DNA from: CAZKCI01 sp964551475
Lineage (GTDB): Bacteria > Auribacterota > Erginobacteria > Erginobacterales > CAZKCI01
Reading direction: 5' to 3'
Length of the DNA: 29,644 nucleotides
Assembly: GCA_964551475.1 (NCBI GenBank)
Contig: CAZKCI010000135.1
Span: 1 to 29,644 of the forward strand
Made by a program: the position numbers and the translations under genes. The notes beneath the pieces were generated by a model. The model searched no databases and was not told the origin of the DNA. It saw only the letters and a list, made by a program, of their open reading frames with translations. This document shows, in pieces, positions 5,903 through 13,826 of the stretch. The first letter of the stretch is position 1; each line of letters starts with the position of its first letter.

Positions 5903-7708
5903 GTGAGAACCGGGAAGAAAATCGGGATTGTCCTCCTGGCCGTTCTGCTGACGGCGGCACTGCTGACGGCGGGGGGGATCGTCTATCTCAACCGCTATCT
6001 CGGCTCGTCCGGTTTCCTGGAACTGGTCCGGAAAGAGGCGCGGGAAAAGGCCGGGATCGACCTCAAGCTGGAAACGCTCGATGTCGATGTCTTCCGGGGA
6101 GTGACCGCGAAGAACGTCACCATCGCCGGACCGGTCGCCGGGAAGCCCCCGGCGGCGGAGGCGGGAGAGATCGAGTTTTCCTACCGGCTCGGGGATATCC
6201 TCCAAAAGAAGCTCACCATCGATGAGGTCCGCATTCTGCGCCCCCGGCTCCGGCTGGGAGGGGCCTATTCGCTCTCCGTCCCGATGCCGGAAGGGAAGGG
6301 GAGAAAGGGAGGAAAACGCCAAAAGCGGGGAGGCGGAGAGGCGGACGGCTCCGGCTGGACCGCTTCGGTCTCCGCGCTCACGGTTTCCGACGGGGCGGTG
6401 GAGCTCAGCACCGGAACCGCCCTGGACCCGGTCGAGGCGGAAGGGATCGACGGGTCCCTCCGCTTCCCCTCGCCGGGTCAGGCCGCGGCGCGGCTGACGG
6501 TCGCTTCGGCGCGCTGGCAAAACCGGGAGGTGGTGAAAAAGGGCCGGGCTGAGGCCAGCTTCGTCGATCTCGATCCCGACTCCCTATCCGGGCAGGCGGA
6601 GGTGACCGCCTCCGCTCTCATCGTCGATCCGTTCGCTCCCGAGAAGAAGGCGGAGCCGGCCGATCTCGCGTTCCGGGCCTCCGCCCGCGAAGGCGAGGCG
6701 AGGATCGAGAATTTCCGGGCGCATTTGCCCGGGATGGATATCAGCGGCCATCTGACCGCGACCGTCCGGGAGAAGGAGATCCGGGCGGAGGGGAAGGCGG
6801 TCCTGGACAGCTCCGATATCGGCGAGATCCTGCGGCGCTTTCTCCTGATCGAGAAGCCTCCCGTGCGGGGAAAAGCCCGCGGCGATTTCATCGTCTCCGG
6901 CCCCGCCGTCGCCGGTTTGATCGTTCTCCCCGATTTCCGGGGAAATATAGTCAGCGCCGCCCTCGCCTTTCCGTCGCTGGGCGTCGCCCGCGATGTGAAA
7001 ATCCCGATCCGGGCCGAGAAAGGGAAACTCTCGGCGGAGAAGGCACAAGCTTCGCTGGCCGGGGGGACTCTGACTCTGGACGCGGAGACGGACCTGGGGA
7101 GGTTCGGCCCCTCTCCTTTTCGGGCGTCCTTCCGAGCCGAGGGTGTCGATTGCGGCCGTCTCTTCCGGGAGTCTCCCTACTCCCGTGACCCTTCCTGGAA
7201 GAGGTTTCGCTGCGCCGGATCGTTCGGGATGCAGGGGAGCCTCTCCGGCGATTCGACCGGCCTCCAGGCGCTGACCGGGCAGGCCCATGCCGTCATCACC
7301 GGAGGATCCGTCTCCGGCTATCCCCTTCCGTCCTCCCTGAACCGGATCTCCGGCGATTGGCTGGAGCCGTTCGATTTCGAGCGGGCGGAGGCGAAGATCT
7401 CCTGCCGTGAAGGCGTGGCCACGCTGGAGGAGGTGACCGTGATGTCCGCAGGGATGAAGATCGCCGCCCGGGGCACGATCGACCTGAACCGTCAGGGAGA
7501 GCTCGACCTCCGCGTCGCCCTTCTCTACCCCCCCGAACTCGCCGAGGAACAGCCCAAGGCCTTCCGCCTGGCCCTGAGGGCGATGCCCGGAGAGAAGGGG
7601 CTGCTCGGCATCGAGTTCAGGGTCTACGGCCGGCCGGAGCGGCCCGAGACCGATCTCCTCGAAGTGATGGCGCGGCGGACGATCGGGGGATTCCTCGGCG
7701 GACAATGA
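5903..7708 (+). CDS. AsmA-like envelope protein
   Basis: This is a 601-residue protein with one N-terminal membrane segment (residues about 6-28), then a long beta-rich periplasmic part. The segment after the anchor (KAGIDLKLETLDVDVFRGVTAKNVTIAG) is the usual AsmA/TamB start. The end (ATLEEVTVMSAGMKIAARGT, then IDLNRQGELDLRV) is like the AsmA C-terminal domain. AsmA-like proteins are thought to form grooves that carry phospholipid between membranes. I chose GTG 5903 because it places the membrane segment at the N-terminus; the frame is open further upstream only through a repeat. Its stop overlaps the next start (ATGA), so it is translationally coupled to the acyltransferase gene, which supports a joint lipid-related role. 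Residues about 130-145 are a very basic loop. Confidence 0.85.
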   Translation: MRTGKKIGIVLLAVLLTAALLTAGGIVYLNRYLGSSGFLELVRKEAREKAGIDLKLETLDVDVFRGVTAKNVTIAGPVAGKPPAAEAGEIEFSYRLGDILQKKLTIDEVRILRPRLRLGGAYSLSVPMPEGKGRKGGKRQKRGGGEADGSGWTASVSALTVSDGAVELSTGTALDPVEAEGIDGSLRFPSPGQAAARLTVASARWQNREVVKKGRAEASFVDLDPDSLSGQAEVTASALIVDPFAPEKKAEPADLAFRASAREGEARIENFRAHLPGMDISGHLTATVREKEIRAEGKAVLDSSDIGEILRRFLLIEKPPVRGKARGDFIVSGPAVAGLIVLPDFRGNIVSAALAFPSLGVARDVKIPIRAEKGKLSAEKAQASLAGGTLTLDAETDLGRFGPSPFRASFRAEGVDCGRLFRESPYSRDPSWKRFRCAGSFGMQGSLSGDSTGLQALTGQAHAVITGGSVSGYPLPSSLNRISGDWLEPFDFERAEAKISCREGVATLEEVTVMSAGMKIAARGTIDLNRQGELDLRVALLYPPELAEEQPKAFRLALRAMPGEKGLLGIEFRVYGRPERPETDLLEVMARRTIGGFLGGQ

Positions 7709-8664
7709 GCGGCGGGAAAGAAAAATATTCGGGGAAACGCCCGCTCCGCAAGCGCTTCAAGGACTGGGCCGGCCTTCTCCTGCTCCGGTGCGTGGCGGCG
7801 TCCGTCAGCCGTCTTCCCCGCCGGCTCGCCCGGTCTCTGGGCTTATCGGCCGGCGCGCTCGCCTGGCTCTTCTGGCGGGGCTATCGGCGCCTGGCCGCCG
7901 TCAACCTCCGGATCGTTTACGGCGACGCTCTTTCCCCCCGCGCTCGCCGCCGGCTGATCTTCCGCTCGGCGAGGAACATGGGCGGCGAATTTTTCGAGTC
8001 CTTCGCCTGGATCCCCCTCTCCCCGGAGCGGAGGCGATCCCTGTTCACGCTGGAGGGAAGGGAGCACCTCAAGAAAGCGCGGGCGGAGGGGAAGGGGACG
8101 ATCATACTCACCGCGCATCTGAGCAACTTCGCCCTGCTCTCGGTGGCGCTCACCCACTCCGGCTTCCCCAATCAGTTTGTCATGCGCCAGATCAAGGTCG
8201 CCCGGACCGACGCCTACTTCGACAGCCTGGAGAAGAGGCTGGGCGTCGACGTGATCGACGTCTTCCCCTGGGGAGAGTGCGCCATCCGTTGCCTGAGGGC
8301 GCTCAAGGCGGGGACGGCGGTGATCATGGCCCTGGACCTGGACGACCGGGAAGGCAGGGTCTTCGCGGATTTCTTCGGCCAGCCGGCCTCCTGCTACACC
8401 GGGCCGATCGTCCTCGCCCGGCGGACGGGCGCCGCCCTTGTCCCCGCCTTCATCTTCCGCGAAAAGGACCGCCGCTACCGCTGCGTCGTCCATCCGGCGA
8501 TCCCCCTGCCGGAAGGGGAAGGGGACTGCCGCCCGGCGATCGAGTCCTACAACCGGATACTGGAGGGCTACGTGCGCCGGTTCCCCGAGCAGTGGCCCTG
8601 GATCTACAAGCGCTGGCGGACGCGTCCGCCCGGCGAGCCGCCGGTCTACCGCAAGGGGTACTGA
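7705..8664 (+). CDS. LpxL/HtrB-like lysophospholipid acyltransferase with altered catalytic motif
   Basis: The 319-residue protein has the size and layout of LpxL/HtrB acyltransferases, which add secondary acyl chains to lipid A: a hydrophobic N-terminal stretch (residues 21-58), FRSARNMGGEFFE at 86-98, the catalytic block near 138, and DFFGQPASCYTGPIVLARRT from 222. In the family the block is H-x4-D/E (for example HLGNFE); here it reads HLSNFA, with His138 present but Ala143 in place of the acidic residue (codon GCC, one base from GAC). The protein may be inactive, use another acid, or have a changed role. It overlaps the AsmA-like gene by 4 bp (ATGA). The rest of the reading frame shows no decay. 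Confidence 0.87.
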   Translation: MSGGKEKYSGKRPLRKRFKDWAGLLLLRCVAASVSRLPRRLARSLGLSAGALAWLFWRGYRRLAAVNLRIVYGDALSPRARRRLIFRSARNMGGEFFESFAWIPLSPERRRSLFTLEGREHLKKARAEGKGTIILTAHLSNFALLSVALTHSGFPNQFVMRQIKVARTDAYFDSLEKRLGVDVIDVFPWGECAIRCLRALKAGTAVIMALDLDDREGRVFADFFGQPASCYTGPIVLARRTGAALVPAFIFREKDRRYRCVVHPAIPLPEGEGDCRPAIESYNRILEGYVRRFPEQWPWIYKRWRTRPPGEPPVYRKGY

Positions 8665-8688
8665 GACTCCGGCTCGGCGGATGATGTC

Positions 8689-8875
8689 CACGAATTGACA
8701 CGCTGGCGCGCCGTAGCGCTATAGCGCGCAGGCACGAATTTTCACGAATGGGGCTTGGCTTGGCAAATTTAACTACGAATTACGCGAATTTCACGAATTG
8801 GGATCGGCTTGGCTAAAAAGAAACCGCGGATTACACGGATTTCGCGGATTAGGCTCGGCTGGGCTTGGCGATCAG
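8689..8875. repeat. Composite repeat, second copy, running into the hexokinase gene
   Basis: Modules: cacgaattgacacg, the core gctggcgcgccgtagcgcta (near-identical to 5609-5628), cgaatttt words, linker gggcttggcttggc, more cgaatt words, gggatcggcttggct, then cgcggattacacggattt words and gctcggctgggcttggcgat. Its last part lies inside the hexokinase reading frame: the stop codon at 8849-8851 and about seven final codons are repeat sequence. Confidence 0.85.
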
Positions 8876-10069
8876 GGCGGCCAGGGCGGCGCCGACCAGA
8901 TTGACCCCATCGAAGGAGAGGAGGGCGAAACTCTCCGGCGCCTCTTCCCGGTTCTTGAGGAGACGGGACAGAGTCCGCCGGAGCCTCTCCCGGTAGCCCG
9001 GTGTCCGGTTGACCACGGAGCCCTCGGCGATGATCGCCGTTTTCCCCGCCGGATGGAGCTCGTCGATCAGACCGGCGAGGCAGGCGGCGAGGAGATCGGC
9101 GGAACGGTCGAGAAGCGCCCGGGCCAGGGCGCCTTCTTCCGACGAGGGGCCGGCCCCGGCCTGCCGGGACATGTCAGCGGCGGTCGTTCGGGATGGGCTG
9201 TGCCGCGCGCCGGCCGGTCGCGCTTTCCCCGAGCGGATGAAGTCGTAAAGCTCCGGCAGGAAGATCCCGGAGACCGCTTTCTCCAGGCGCTGCTCGCCGG
9301 CATCGGTTCGCGAGGAGTCGAGCTCGTCGTCCCAGCGGGTCAGTCGGGGGGGATGGAAGTTGCCGCTTTCCAGGTTGACCGCCATCCGCCCGCTCCGCCC
9401 GCGCGCCTTGCCGGCGAGGGAGGCGGCGGGAAGGAAAACGGCCAGGTTCGTCCCCGTCCCCGCGACCAGCCCGACGGCGTCGCTGAAGCATTGCTCTCCC
9501 CCCGCGAGCCAGAATCCTCCCAGCAGAGCGGCCACCGTATCGTTGAGGACGGTCACCCGCCCGGCTGCGCCCGCCCGGGCGGCGAGGGCAGCGCGCAGGA
9601 GACTCCCCACCGGGCGCCCGACCACGTCCGGGACCGCGATCCCCTTGGTCCATTTGACCAGGACGGCATCCAGATTCTCGCCGACCAGGGCGGGGTAGGA
9701 GAAGCAGTAGCCCAAGGGGAGGCCGGGGGGACGGCTCAGTCTCCGAACCAGTTCCGCCTGGCGGTCGAAGAACTCTCGGGAGGAAGGCCAACTCGTTTTG
9801 AGCGGTTCCTCCAGCGGCCCGGCCGCGAAGCGGACATGAGGACCGGGAGAGAGGGAGAGGGCGGCCGCCCGCAGGTTCGACCCGCCGAGATCGAGGACGG
9901 CAGCCTCTCCCGAAAGTCCGGCGCCCGGGACCGGAAGGAAAGTAGGCAGGGCGCGGATCTCGTTGCCGACGGCGGGGAGCCCCTCCCGGAGGCGGGCGGC
10001 GAAAGCCGAGCGGATCTCCCGGAGCGCGGGATAATCGAGACGGAACTCGCCGAGGATGAATCTGGCCAT
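8849..10069 (-). CDS. Eukaryote-type hexokinase
   Basis: The 406-residue protein carries the signature blocks of the hexokinase family of eukaryotes and a minority of bacteria, not of the ROK/Glk glucokinases. These are phosphate-1 DLGGSNLRA at 60-68, LGYCFSYPA at 119-127, the sugar-binding VKWTKGI at 138-144, NDTVAALL at 176-183 with catalytic Asp177, GTGTNLAVF at 204-212, and the Glu of AVNLESGNF (Glu234). It phosphorylates hexoses such as glucose with ATP. The ATG at 10069 is preferred: upstream codons lie in a REP-like repeat, although I see no clear ribosome site. The C-terminus (IAKPSRA) is encoded by an intergenic repeat. It is followed in the region by other sugar-phosphate genes. Confidence 0.9.
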   Translation of the reverse strand: MARFILGEFRLDYPALREIRSAFAARLREGLPAVGNEIRALPTFLPVPGAGLSGEAAVLDLGGSNLRAAALSLSPGPHVRFAAGPLEEPLKTSWPSSREFFDRQAELVRRLSRPPGLPLGYCFSYPALVGENLDAVLVKWTKGIAVPDVVGRPVGSLLRAALAARAGAAGRVTVLNDTVAALLGGFWLAGGEQCFSDAVGLVAGTGTNLAVFLPAASLAGKARGRSGRMAVNLESGNFHPPRLTRWDDELDSSRTDAGEQRLEKAVSGIFLPELYDFIRSGKARPAGARHSPSRTTAADMSRQAGAGPSSEEGALARALLDRSADLLAACLAGLIDELHPAGKTAIIAEGSVVNRTPGYRERLRRTLSRLLKNREEAPESFALLSFDGVNLVGAALAALIAKPSRA

Positions 10070-10076
10070 TATGTTC

Positions 10077-10180
10077 GGTGTGGGAACGACATTTCTGCCT
10101 GTCCCGATCGAATCTAAGATTCGATCGGGGTCGCGATCCATGCCTGCCGGGATCGGGGCGAGACGCCCCTCCCACAAAAT
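10077..10180. repeat. REP-like repeat (tgtgggaacgac ... cccctcccaca)
   Basis: The element starts with gtgtgggaacgacatttctg and ends with gacgcccctcccaca, so its outer ends are inverted. In the middle is a perfect hairpin cgatcgaatct/agattcgatcg. A diverged copy is at 1143-1240. It lies immediately upstream of the hexokinase start codon on the minus strand. Confidence 0.75.
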
Positions 10181-10196
10181 CAGCAAAAAAGAAGTA

Positions 10197-10243
10197 AACA
10201 GTGGTCAGTTACTGATCACTGATTACTGATTATTGATCACTGT
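10197..10243. repeat. Tandem word array (tactgatcactgatt)
   Basis: Iterated, imperfect units of tactgat/cactgat (cagttactgatcactgatta then ctgattattgatcactg) fill the spacer between hexokinase and the first nucleoside kinase. The ends acagtg and cactgt are inverted. Only one copy is in the window. Confidence 0.75.
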
Positions 10244-10248
10244 CTTGC

Positions 10249-10275
10249 CTGTGGGAGCGGCGTCCCCGCCGCGAT
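10249..10275. repeat. REP-like hairpin (tgtgggagcggcgtccccgc)
   Basis: The sequence cctgtgggagcggcgtcccc followed by gccgcgataatt contains the hairpin gcggcg/cgccgc. It is like the tgtgggag REP elements common in many bacteria. It ends 5 bp before the stop codon of the nucleoside kinase on the minus strand. Confidence 0.65.
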
Positions 10276-10279
10276 AATT

Positions 10280-11935
10280 CTACGGCAAAAACTCCCGAAG
10301 CAGAGAGTCCTCCGGTACTTCCTCGGCGGGCAGGGGCAGGAAGAAGGAGAGGAAGGAGAGGAGGCGCTCGGCTTCCAGATACTCCGGGTTTCCCGGTCCG
10401 ATCCGGCGCAGGGCCGCCTCGGCGTCGTTTTTCAGGACGGCGTGCTCGTAGATCAGGGCGGAGTTGAACATCACCGAGGCCTTGTCCTGGAAGGGGTAGA
10501 CCTCCCGGTTTTCGGTCTGGCGGATGGAGGGCCAGCGTTTGAGGCTGGTGAGGGCGTCTTGGCTCCGGTCGCGCCACCCGCGGGCCAGCGCCCGGATCAG
10601 GCGGGTGTCGGCGGTGAAGAGACGGGTGTGGTCGTCGATGGAGATCTGGGTGAGGGCGCTGACGTAGATCTTGAACTTGGCCCGCAGAGAGAGGAGGGGG
10701 GCGATCGCCTCGTTCAGGGCGTGGGTGCCTTCGATCAGCACAACCGCTTTTTCGCCCAGAGCAAGTGTTTCCCCGTCGGCGCTGTTTTCCCGGTCGAAGT
10801 GCGGAGGCTGGACCTCCTCCCCGCGCGCGAGGGCGTCGATCTGGGTGTTCAGAAGGGGCAGGTCGAGCGAGGAGAACTTCTCCAGACCGGCGCATTCTCC
10901 GGCGTTGCCTTCGTCCCGATCTCCGCGCCGATAGCCGTCCAGGGAAAGGGCAAGGATGGTGATACCCGCTTTGGCGATTTCGTCCTTGAGCCGCCGGGCC
11001 AGGGCGCTTTTCCCCGAGGCGAGAGGCCCGCCCAGGAAGATGAAACAGGTCTCCGGGAAACGGCGGAGGACATTCGCGGCCAGGTCGGCGATCTCCCGAC
11101 GATGCGCCTCTTCGCAGGCCATGATCACCGCGCTCGCTCTCCCTTCCCGGATCGCCTGGTCGAGGCTGCCCGCGTTCTCGATCCCCATGGATTGGGAATG
11201 GCTCCGGCATTGCCGATAGATCCGGAAGAGCTTGATCGCTTTCTGGGGGATGGGCGCGGCCCAGTCCTTGGCCCAGGTGGGGAAGCGCCGGATGTCGGAC
11301 TGGGGCGGAAAGCGGAGGATGAAACCCTCGCGGTAGGGCGTGAGGTTGAAAGTCCGGATGAGTCCGGTGGAAGGGGCCATCGGCCCGATATAGATCTCGT
11401 AGGCCTCGCCGCAGGCGGTGAGATAGACCTCTTCGCCGGGGATATTTTCGATCAGCATCCGTTTGTCCGCGTATTCCGGGCCGGAGAAGAGGTCGAGAGC
11501 CTCCTCCCGTGAATAGAGGGAGCGCCCGATGGGCAGGTCGGCCTTGACGATCCGGCACATCTCCTTCTCGATCTTGGCGACATCGGCGGAGGTGAGAGGG
11601 CGATCGAGGCAGAGGTCGCAGTAATAGCCGTTGGCCAGGGTATGGCCGATAATCAGCCGCTGTCCGGGGAAAGCTTGGCCAGCGGCCGCGGCCAGGATCA
11701 GGACGGCGGTTCGCCGGTAGACGGTCATCCCGGCGAAGTCACCGTAGTTGACCGGGGAGAGGGCGCAGTCCTCGTGCAGGGGGAGCTCGGGGTCGAGGAG
11801 GCGGTTGCGGTCGACCGCGCCCAGCGGCGGGAAGGTGGTGGTTTCGGAGAGGTGGGCGAGGACCGTGCCCACGGTGGTTCCGGCGGGGAAGGCGAGAGTT
11901 TTTCCGCCGATCTTGACTTGGATTTTGTCTCCCAT
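10280..11935 (-). CDS. Nucleoside kinase-like protein with TGS and ThrRS-N2-like domains (diverged paralogue)
   Basis: The 551-residue protein has an N-terminal TGS-like fold (residues 5-65), a ThrRS second-additional-domain-like part (IIGHTLANGYYCD at 95-107), and a C-terminal uridine-kinase-type NTPase. The P-loop GGPLASGKS is at 302-310, EGTHALN at 402-408. It has the same length and order as the next upstream gene and is clearly its paralogue. It differs at kinase positions: the DNYF block is DGYR here (333-336), the DENGEFDF stretch is replaced by unrelated residues, and DDHN is DDHT. Its specificity may therefore have changed. It lies 79 bp downstream of the paralogue and is probably co-transcribed with it. 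I see no strong ribosome site; the start is set by alignment to the paralogue. Confidence 0.85.
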   Translation of the reverse strand: MGDKIQVKIGGKTLAFPAGTTVGTVLAHLSETTTFPPLGAVDRNRLLDPELPLHEDCALSPVNYGDFAGMTVYRRTAVLILAAAAGQAFPGQRLIIGHTLANGYYCDLCLDRPLTSADVAKIEKEMCRIVKADLPIGRSLYSREEALDLFSGPEYADKRMLIENIPGEEVYLTACGEAYEIYIGPMAPSTGLIRTFNLTPYREGFILRFPPQSDIRRFPTWAKDWAAPIPQKAIKLFRIYRQCRSHSQSMGIENAGSLDQAIREGRASAVIMACEEAHRREIADLAANVLRRFPETCFIFLGGPLASGKSALARRLKDEIAKAGITILALSLDGYRRGDRDEGNAGECAGLEKFSSLDLPLLNTQIDALARGEEVQPPHFDRENSADGETLALGEKAVVLIEGTHALNEAIAPLLSLRAKFKIYVSALTQISIDDHTRLFTADTRLIRALARGWRDRSQDALTSLKRWPSIRQTENREVYPFQDKASVMFNSALIYEHAVLKNDAEAALRRIGPGNPEYLEAERLLSFLSFFLPLPAEEVPEDSLLREFLP

Positions 11936-12014
11936 GAGGTAGTGGACGTGAAGGAAGTCTCTTCGCTGACGGGGCGGATCTGCGTTCGGCTCTGGTAGCG
12001 TTGAGAGCGAATGT

Positions 12015-13670
12015 TTAGTATTCGAAGAAAGAGCCTCCCACGAACTCCCGCAGGAGCGAGGTGGAGGGCACGTCCCGCTCCGAGATGGGGGCGAAGAAGG
12101 AGAGGAAGTGCAGGAGGCGGTCGGCCTCCATGTATTCCGGCTTGTCCGGGGTCACCTCGAGGAGGGCAAGCTCGGCGTAATTCTTGAGCACCGCCTGCTC
12201 GTAGATCAGGGCCGAGTTGAACATGATGTCGGCATCTTCCTGGAAGGGGAAGATGTTGCGGTTTTCGCCCCGCCGGACCGAGGGCCAGCGGCTGATGGTG
12301 TCGGCGGCGGACCATCCCCGGTGGGTGCGGTCGCGCACGATCCTCCGGATCAAGCGGGAATCCGAGGTGAGGATGCGGTTGTGGTCGTCTACGCAGAGCT
12401 GGGTGAGCGCGCTCACGTAGATCTTGAATTTCTTCGACGGCGGGATGACGGCGGAGGCCCGGTCGTTCAGGGCGTGGATCCCCTCCACGATCAGGATCCG
12501 TCCCGGGGTGATCTGGATCGGGATGAAGTTGTCCCTCCGGGCGCCCTTCTTGAAGTCGAAGACGGGCGTTTTCACCTGTTTCCCCTGGAGGAGCTGCTCC
12601 AGGTGGTCATTGAGCAGGCGGAGATCGAGGGCTTCCAGGGCCTCGAAGTCGAACTCACCGTTCTCGTCGCGGGGGGTGCGTTCCCGGTCCTGAAAGTAGT
12701 TGTCCATGGAGAGGGCGATCGGGTCGAAGCCGTTGACCTTGAGCTCGATCTGGAGGCGTTTGGCGAAGGTGGTCTTCCCGGAGGAGGAGGGCCCCGCGAT
12801 CAGCACCAGCTTCACGTCGTCCCCGCGCGAGGTGATCGCGTCGGCGATCTGGGCGATCTTTTTCTCGTGCAGGGCCTCGGCCACGATGATCAGCTCCCGG
12901 ATCTTTCCGGAGACGCAGAGCTCGTTGAGCTGGCCGACGTTTTCCACGGAGAGGATCTTGTTCCAGTCGCGGGTCTCCCGGTAGACGTTGAAGAGCTTGT
13001 ACTCCTTGCGCATGGGGGCGAGCTTCCAGCCCTTGATCCAGGCCGGGAAGCGCAAGACCAGCCCTTCATGGTAGGGCTCCAGGGCGAAGACCCGGATCTG
13101 GCCGGTGGAAGGGGCGAGCGCCCCCGGGTAGAGCTCGTAGAAATCGCCGCAGGAGACCACGGGAATCTCCGGGGAGTGGAGGTAGTCGAGGAGCTTGGTT
13201 TTGTCCAGGAGGTTCTGTCCCTCGAAGTAGGCCTTGGCCTCCACGTAGGGGAGGTAGGTCTTCACAAAGGGGCGGTCCTCGGCCACGATCGCGCGCATCC
13301 GGCGGTCGATCGCGGACACGTTCTCGGGCGTGAGGGGGGCGTCGAGGTAGAGGTCGAAGTAGTAGCCGTCGGCGATCGACTGGCCGATGACCAGGCGCTT
13401 GCCCGGGAAGAGGTCGTGGACGGCCTGGATGAGGATCAGCGTTGCGGAGCGGCGATAGATGGCCACGCCCATGTAGTCCTGGTAGGTGACGGGCTTGATA
13501 ACGCAGTCATGGGTGACGACATAGTCCGGATCGACCAGGCGGTTGTAGAGGACCGCCCCCAGGAAGGGGAGGGCGTCGGGGGCGGCGGTTTTCCTCAGGA
13601 TCTGGCCGATGGTGGCGCCGGAGGCGAAGGCGTGGGAGGTTCCGTTGACCGTGATCTGGAGTTTCTTCAT
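12015..13670 (-). CDS. Nucleoside (uridine-type) kinase with TGS and ThrRS-N2-like domains
   Basis: This 551-residue multidomain protein has a TGS domain (1-65), a ThrRS-N2-like domain (VIGQSIADGYYFD at 94-106) and a phosphoribulokinase/uridine-kinase domain from about 285. Kinase motifs are intact: P-loop IAGPSSSGKTT at 291-301, SMDNYF at 321-326, RDENGEFDFE at 334-343 and EGIHALN at 396-402. Such fused kinases are found in clostridia, spirochaetes and other bacteria; they phosphorylate nucleosides, but the role of the TGS/ThrRS-like part is unclear. The ATG at 13670 has aggaaag upstream, and a longer in-frame extension covers only promoter sequence. It heads the two-kinase operon. This is the conserved copy; its tandem neighbour has diverged. 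Confidence 0.92.
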   Translation of the reverse strand: MKKLQITVNGTSHAFASGATIGQILRKTAAPDALPFLGAVLYNRLVDPDYVVTHDCVIKPVTYQDYMGVAIYRRSATLILIQAVHDLFPGKRLVIGQSIADGYYFDLYLDAPLTPENVSAIDRRMRAIVAEDRPFVKTYLPYVEAKAYFEGQNLLDKTKLLDYLHSPEIPVVSCGDFYELYPGALAPSTGQIRVFALEPYHEGLVLRFPAWIKGWKLAPMRKEYKLFNVYRETRDWNKILSVENVGQLNELCVSGKIRELIIVAEALHEKKIAQIADAITSRGDDVKLVLIAGPSSSGKTTFAKRLQIELKVNGFDPIALSMDNYFQDRERTPRDENGEFDFEALEALDLRLLNDHLEQLLQGKQVKTPVFDFKKGARRDNFIPIQITPGRILIVEGIHALNDRASAVIPPSKKFKIYVSALTQLCVDDHNRILTSDSRLIRRIVRDRTHRGWSAADTISRWPSVRRGENRNIFPFQEDADIMFNSALIYEQAVLKNYAELALLEVTPDKPEYMEADRLLHFLSFFAPISERDVPSTSLLREFVGGSFFEY

Positions 13671-13709
13671 TCTCTTTCCTCGCGTCAGTTTTCGGAGCGG
13701 TAAAAAATA

Positions 13710-13737
13710 ATTGTAGCATTGAAAGGCCCTTCGGCAA
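13710..13737 (-). promoter_or_regulatory. Candidate sigma70 promoter of the nucleoside kinase operon
   Basis: On the minus strand, TTGCCG (13737-13732) and TACAAT (13715-13710) are spaced by 16 bp, matching the -35/-10 consensus at 4 of 6 and 5 of 6 positions. The -10 box lies about 40 bp upstream of the kinase ATG in an AT-rich patch. The assignment is by sequence match only. Confidence 0.5.
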
Positions 13738-13826
13738 GCGGACATTTCTCCCGGGCCCGCCCGGCAAGAGGGAATTATCGATGGAGCAAGTTCGCAAACA
13801 GTGAGTTATACTCATCGTTTGAGACC

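Noticed and set aside
12108..13703. 531-codon plus-strand frame over the nucleoside kinase
   Set aside because: Low-complexity Val/Glu/Gly/Asp sequence antisense to a clear kinase gene; no start signal.
13784..13812. Promoter for rpe with tatact at 13807-13812
   Set aside because: The -10 match is fair but there is no acceptable -35 hexamer at 16-18 bp; too weak to call.
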